From Mycobacterium nebraskense (GTDB taxonomy: Bacteria; Actinomycetota; Actinomycetes; Mycobacteriales; Mycobacteriaceae), in assembly GCF_002102255.1 (NCBI RefSeq), contig NZ_LQPH01000188.1:31449-95448 (forward strand): a stretch of 64,000 nucleotides of DNA, in the 5' to 3' direction. The notes beneath the pieces are model-generated. The model made no database searches. It was given only the letters and a program-made list of their open reading frames with translations, and was not told the origin of the DNA. A program made the position numbers and the translations under genes. Shown here piece by piece: positions 61,132 through 64,000 of the stretch (positions within the stretch are counted from its first letter, which is position 1; each line of letters begins with the position of its first letter).

Positions 61132-62614
61132 TCATCAACCACAATGCCAGCGGGAAAATCGGCATCAGGCAGAGGTATTCGATCCATTCCACGAACTTGC
61201 GGAACAGCGGGCTGTAGATCGTGTTGGGCACCACGGCCGCGGACGTGAGGCCGGCCGTCGGCAGCAGCACCAGGATCGCCGCGCTGATCGACACGGCCAG
61301 GGGCGACTGCAACACGAGCGCGTACCGCGCCACCACCGCACCGACAATGAGGACGGCGGTCACGGCCAGGGTGATCGCCTGCCAGCGGTCGACGTACGAG
61401 CGCCCGCGCAGCATCAGGAACCCGGCGCTGAAACCGGCCAGCAACAGCGGCAGCCAGCGCTGCCCGGTGTGCGGGTCCGACAACGCCGTCAACGAGACGA
61501 TCATCAACACACCCAGTCCGACCAGCAAGCCCGTCAAGAAGGAGCGGGCGCGTTCGGCCTGCACCAAGACATCGCGGACGGACGCGGGGCCCTCGAGGAC
61601 CGGGGGCCCACCGTCGGAGCGGACCACAGTGGTGGGCAGGTCGGGCCGGGCCTCGAACACCCACCGGCTGGTCGCCGAGGGGAACACCGGAAGACGGATG
61701 CCGGCCAGCCGGCGCGAGAGCGCCGGCGCCGTGTGATAGACGAGCACGCACACGAGGACAACGCTGGTCAGCAGCGTCACGGCGCTGGTCATCGCGACCA
61801 TTCGTGCCAGGGCCGCGATCGCCGTAACCACGCTGACAGTGACCAGCGCGGTGTAGAGGCCGAGCCGGCGTCCGGTGAAACGCAGGGCCAGCATCGCGGC
61901 GATGGTGAGCACGCCGAAGCCCAACACCGCGTGTGGCGATCCCACTCCGCCGGGCGGTGCCGCCGCCGCGGCGACCGTGAGTGGCGCCAGGCCGCTCAGC
62001 AGCATGATGTCGGCGATGCGGCGATCTTGGTCGGTGCGCGCCCGCATCAGCAGCATCAGGGAAACGCCCAGCACCACCGCGGCGATCACCGCGGAATACG
62101 CCGTCGGCAGCCAAGAGTTGTGGTGCCACCGGTACCAGAGCAGCAAGCCGGAGGCGGCAGTCACCCCGGCCGCCACCATCGACGCGCCGACCTGCACGGC
62201 AACGACCGGGTCGATCGCGGCGAACCGCTTGCTCAGGTCTGCCGCGACCGCGGTGGAGATGTGCTCGATGACCTGCGAGCGATGCTCGGTGTCCTGGATG
62301 AACCGGATCCACAGCCGGTCGCCGTCGTAGACGTCCTGCTCGGTCAGGGACTGGGTGGCCCGCAACGGGGTGCCGTCAACCAGGCAGAGCGCCCACCTGC
62401 CGCGACCCGCGGCCTCCAACGGGGTCTCCCCGAGTTCCCTGAGTCGGCTGTTCACCACCTTCAGCAGCGGCTCGGTCATCACCGAGACGGGGGCGTTGGC
62501 GTCCAGCAGGACGCCGATCTGTACGCCCGTCCCGGCCATAACGCCGACCACGACCGCCCGAGGCTGCGAAATTCCCTCAACGTCAGGCTGTAGCGCTTCA
62601 ACAACCGCAGTCAT
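61103..62614 (-). CDS. eccD5: ESX-5 channel component EccD5
   Basis: 503 residues, the same as recalled for H37Rv. An N-terminal ubiquitin-like domain (AVVVGVMAGTGVQIGVLLDA; VSVMTEPLLKVVNSRLRELG) precedes eleven transmembrane helices (for example VAVQVGASMVAAGVTAASGL and SRWVFEARPDLPTTVVRSDG between them), ending LMPIFPLALWLMNVYAAIRY. EccD5 forms the barrel of the ESX-5 membrane pore. Its ATG lies within the stop of a small upstream ORF (ATGA overlap). Confidence 0.96.
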   Translation of the reverse strand: MTAVVEALQPDVEGISQPRAVVVGVMAGTGVQIGVLLDANAPVSVMTEPLLKVVNSRLRELGETPLEAAGRGRWALCLVDGTPLRATQSLTEQDVYDGDRLWIRFIQDTEHRSQVIEHISTAVAADLSKRFAAIDPVVAVQVGASMVAAGVTAASGLLLWYRWHHNSWLPTAYSAVIAAVVLGVSLMLLMRARTDQDRRIADIMLLSGLAPLTVAAAAAPPGGVGSPHAVLGFGVLTIAAMLALRFTGRRLGLYTALVTVSVVTAIAALARMVAMTSAVTLLTSVVLVCVLVYHTAPALSRRLAGIRLPVFPSATSRWVFEARPDLPTTVVRSDGGPPVLEGPASVRDVLVQAERARSFLTGLLVGLGVLMIVSLTALSDPHTGQRWLPLLLAGFSAGFLMLRGRSYVDRWQAITLAVTAVLIVGAVVARYALVLQSPLAVSISAAILVLLPTAGLTSAAVVPNTIYSPLFRKFVEWIEYLCLMPIFPLALWLMNVYAAIRYR

Positions 62615-62742
62615 CGCCCTGAACCCCTTACCGTCGTGAACGTGTAATCCCGTGCCGCCAGCCCGGCGGGAGTCTGTGCCGGCCCACTCTCCGAGGCGCT
62701 GCGGCCCCCGGGAAAGTGCAGCTCGACTATTCCGAATTCCAT
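62611..62742 (-). CDS. Candidate 43-codon leader ORF translationally coupled to eccD5
   Basis: On the minus strand an ATG at 62742, preceded by AAGGCGGGG, opens a 43-residue frame (MEFGIVELHFPGG, middle SASESGPAQTPAG, end RDYTFTTVRGSGR). It ends in a TGA that overlaps the eccD5 ATG by the ATGA arrangement. Third positions are mostly G or C, as in neighbouring real genes, and an in-frame TAG stands directly before the ATG. No family is recognised. It may be a short coupled protein or a regulatory leader peptide; expression is not shown. Confidence 0.5.
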   Translation of the reverse strand: MEFGIVELHFPGGRSASESGPAQTPAGLAARDYTFTTVRGSGR

Positions 62743-62878
62743 CTACCCCGCCTTGCGATTAAAACTTCGGTGACAGTGGTTTGAGATTTGCTGAATCTCT
62801 TAGAGAAGTATGCCGTGTTGGCATCTCAACCGCATGTTGAGTGCAAAGACATTGGTGAACTTTGTGTTTCGTCGAATG

Positions 62879-63784
62879 TCACACCCTGCTGTGGGTTTTC
62901 CACTCGCCGTAGGGCAGTGTGTCCAGCACCGTCTTGACGCCCACCTGCACCAACTGGGGGGTCGCCGGGCAGATGGCCAGCCAGGCCTCCCCCGACCCGG
63001 CCGTTCGCGCCTGCTGGTAGAGCGCGATGCGGCCACCGGAACCGTCTTTGAGCGACAGCACCGAGGCGCTGGGGCCCTTCGCGTCGTCCCGGTATTGACG
63101 CGCGTACACCGCGGCCTCGGCCGCCGGATCCGAGAGGGCCTGTCCCAGCGCGGCCACGGTGGCGGCGCTGATGCCCATCCGCCGCAGGTCGCCGCCGGAG
63201 AACACGTTGAAGCCCGACTCCTGCCAAGACTTGGTCGCATCCAGCATCTCTTCCAGCGGCACGTTGACCGCGTTGATCGCCGCTGGCTCTGCGTGGTGTA
63301 TCGACTCCAGCGCGTCCAGGACCAGGGACGCGATCGAGGCGCTGTCGGCGATGGCGACGTCGTCGACGGTGATGTCGCCGCCGACCCGTACCGCCGACAC
63401 CCAGTGCTGGCCGCGGCGGGCCAGCACCACCCGGAACTCGTTGTCGGGGATGTCGCGTGACCCGGGGGGCTGGTTCTCGTCGTCGACCACGCCGTAGAGC
63501 AGCTTGCCCCGCGACAGCAGGGCGATGACCTCGAGGTCCGGCGCGGCGAGCACCCTCAACCGAGCGGCCACATGTTCGTTTACCTGACCGTTTTCGACGA
63601 TGCCCTGCTCGCGCATCACCGCCATGCCGGGATGCTCGTTGAGCCAGTCGCTCGAGTCGGTAGAAACAAATGGTCGGCACCGCAACTCCGGCGCGACATG
63701 CCGAATGTCCAGGAGAGCCTGGAGCATCCAGAAACCGTCGACGTTAACGGTGATGTCGGTGCGGGCGGTCTGTTGGTCCATCAA
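62879..63784 (-). CDS. espG5: ESX-5 chaperone EspG5
   Basis: 301 residues, the usual EspG length, beginning DITVNVDGFWMLQALLDIRH and with LRVLAAPDLEVIALLSRGKL, FRVVLARRGQHWVSAVRVGG and ISAATVAALGQALSDPAAEA. EspG5 binds PE-PPE pairs of ESX-5 in the cytosol and keeps them soluble. The second Met (63781) is an equally good start. It follows esxN, separated by a strong hairpin at 63821-63855. The 136 bases to the small ORF ahead of eccD5 hold nothing else recognised. Confidence 0.94.
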   Translation of the reverse strand: MMDQQTARTDITVNVDGFWMLQALLDIRHVAPELRCRPFVSTDSSDWLNEHPGMAVMREQGIVENGQVNEHVAARLRVLAAPDLEVIALLSRGKLLYGVVDDENQPPGSRDIPDNEFRVVLARRGQHWVSAVRVGGDITVDDVAIADSASIASLVLDALESIHHAEPAAINAVNVPLEEMLDATKSWQESGFNVFSGGDLRRMGISAATVAALGQALSDPAAEAAVYARQYRDDAKGPSASVLSLKDGSGGRIALYQQARTAGSGEAWLAICPATPQLVQVGVKTVLDTLPYGEWKTHSRV

Positions 63785-63820
63785 TACCTCAAGGGTTCAA
63801 AGTGCACGGTAACCGCAGGA

Positions 63821-63855
63821 CGCGGCAGCACACCGACGGGTGGTGTGCTGCCGCG
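63821..63855 (-). terminator. 14-bp perfect hairpin between esxN and espG5
   Basis: CGCGGCAGCACACC (63821-63834) and GGTGTGCTGCCGCG (63842-63855) form a perfect 14-pair stem with a seven-base loop and no T-tract. It lies about 13 bases after the esxN stop on the transcribed strand, where a partial terminator would cut transcription between the abundant Esx pair and the low-level chaperone gene. Confidence 0.65.
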
Positions 63856-63868
63856 CCTGAAGTTGGGG

Positions 63869-64000
63869 TTAGGCCCAGCTGGACCCAACGGCGCTGTCGG
63901 TGCTGGCCATGTTGTTGCCGGCGCTCTGCACCTTCTGCCCGTGGGCGTTGGCCTGCTCGTAGATCACCTGGAAGTTGCGACCCAACTGGGTGATGAACTC
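63869..64000 (-). CDS. esxN: EsxN-like WXG100 protein of ESX-5 (C-terminal part only)
   Basis: The last 43 codons are present: EFITQLGRNFQVIYEQANAH, then GQKVQSAGNNMASTDSAVGS and SWA before TAA. This is the C-terminus of EsxN, the ESAT-6-type substrate secreted by ESX-5 together with EsxM. The start and the WxG turn lie beyond the right edge. It is the intact relative of the decayed copy at 55627. As in H37Rv, it precedes espG5 in the same direction. Confidence 0.95.
   Translation of the reverse strand, partial: EFITQLGRNFQVIYEQANAHGQKVQSAGNNMASTDSAVGSSWA

Overview
The window is high-GC mycobacterial chromosome with dense bidirectional coding. Gene content and order match, in reverse orientation, the Mycobacterium tuberculosis H37Rv stretch from about Rv1863c back to Rv1793 (compared from memory). 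ESX-5 genes, PPE proteins, mycobacterial cell-envelope genes and IdeR-like iron boxes all support Mycobacterium. The slot that holds the urease operon in H37Rv (between ndh and Rv1847) is empty, the PE_PGRS genes of this segment are missing, and the eccA5-PPE interval is contracted. This fits a slow grower of the M. avium complex type, but the species cannot be fixed from the window.

Layout. 1-2.8 kb: end of a phosphoketolase, then a divergent cytochrome P450/AraC-regulator pair. 2.8-13.5 kb: CPBP membrane protease, adhA, a small membrane protein, the secreted glycoprotein Apa, the modABC molybdate transporter, a degenerate SDR, an F420-type oxidoreductase, a secreted DUF4189 protein, type II NADH dehydrogenase and a hotdog thioesterase. 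13.5-28.6 kb: blaI/blaR-like pair, gnd1, guaB1, an mbtK-like mycobactin acyltransferase with its own iron box, two CNNM/HlyC-type membrane proteins, malate synthase glcB, a vWA membrane protein, an extra kasB-like ketosynthase and a haloalkane dehalogenase. 28.6-42.2 kb: a minus-strand block of gcvP behind a tandem glycine riboswitch, two MerR regulators, the DUF151 nuclease, garA, gcvH, DUF881/Sbp/DUF881, pgsA2, secA2 and ilvG. 42.2-51.3 kb: the BacA-type B12/peptide ABC transporter, a flavoprotein/VOC pair, a TetR regulator divergent from an F420-type reductase, an S1-like secreted protease, a sterol-desaturase-family enzyme, an NDH-2-like flavoprotein and mgtC.

51.4-64 kb is the ESX-5 neighbourhood, all on the minus strand: esxN (cut by the window end), espG5, a candidate 43-codon leader ORF, eccD5, mycP5, eccE5, eccA5, a decaying esx pair, an AT-rich non-coding island, two PPE-SVP genes and two small secreted DUF732 proteins.

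The most unusual signals are: (i) an esxN-like ORF at 55627-55911 that keeps the full 94-residue length although its central third is read in the wrong frame through a deletion and a compensating insertion, next to a remnant of its esx partner; (ii) an undescribed translationally coupled small ORF just ahead of eccD5; (iii) a 14-bp perfect hairpin between esxN and espG5; (iv) an mbtK-like gene and a thioesterase gene each carrying an IdeR-like box; (v) several clean operator-like dyads or repeats next to regulators (AraC, BlaI, TetR). No tRNA, rRNA, CRISPR array or intact insertion sequence was recognised.
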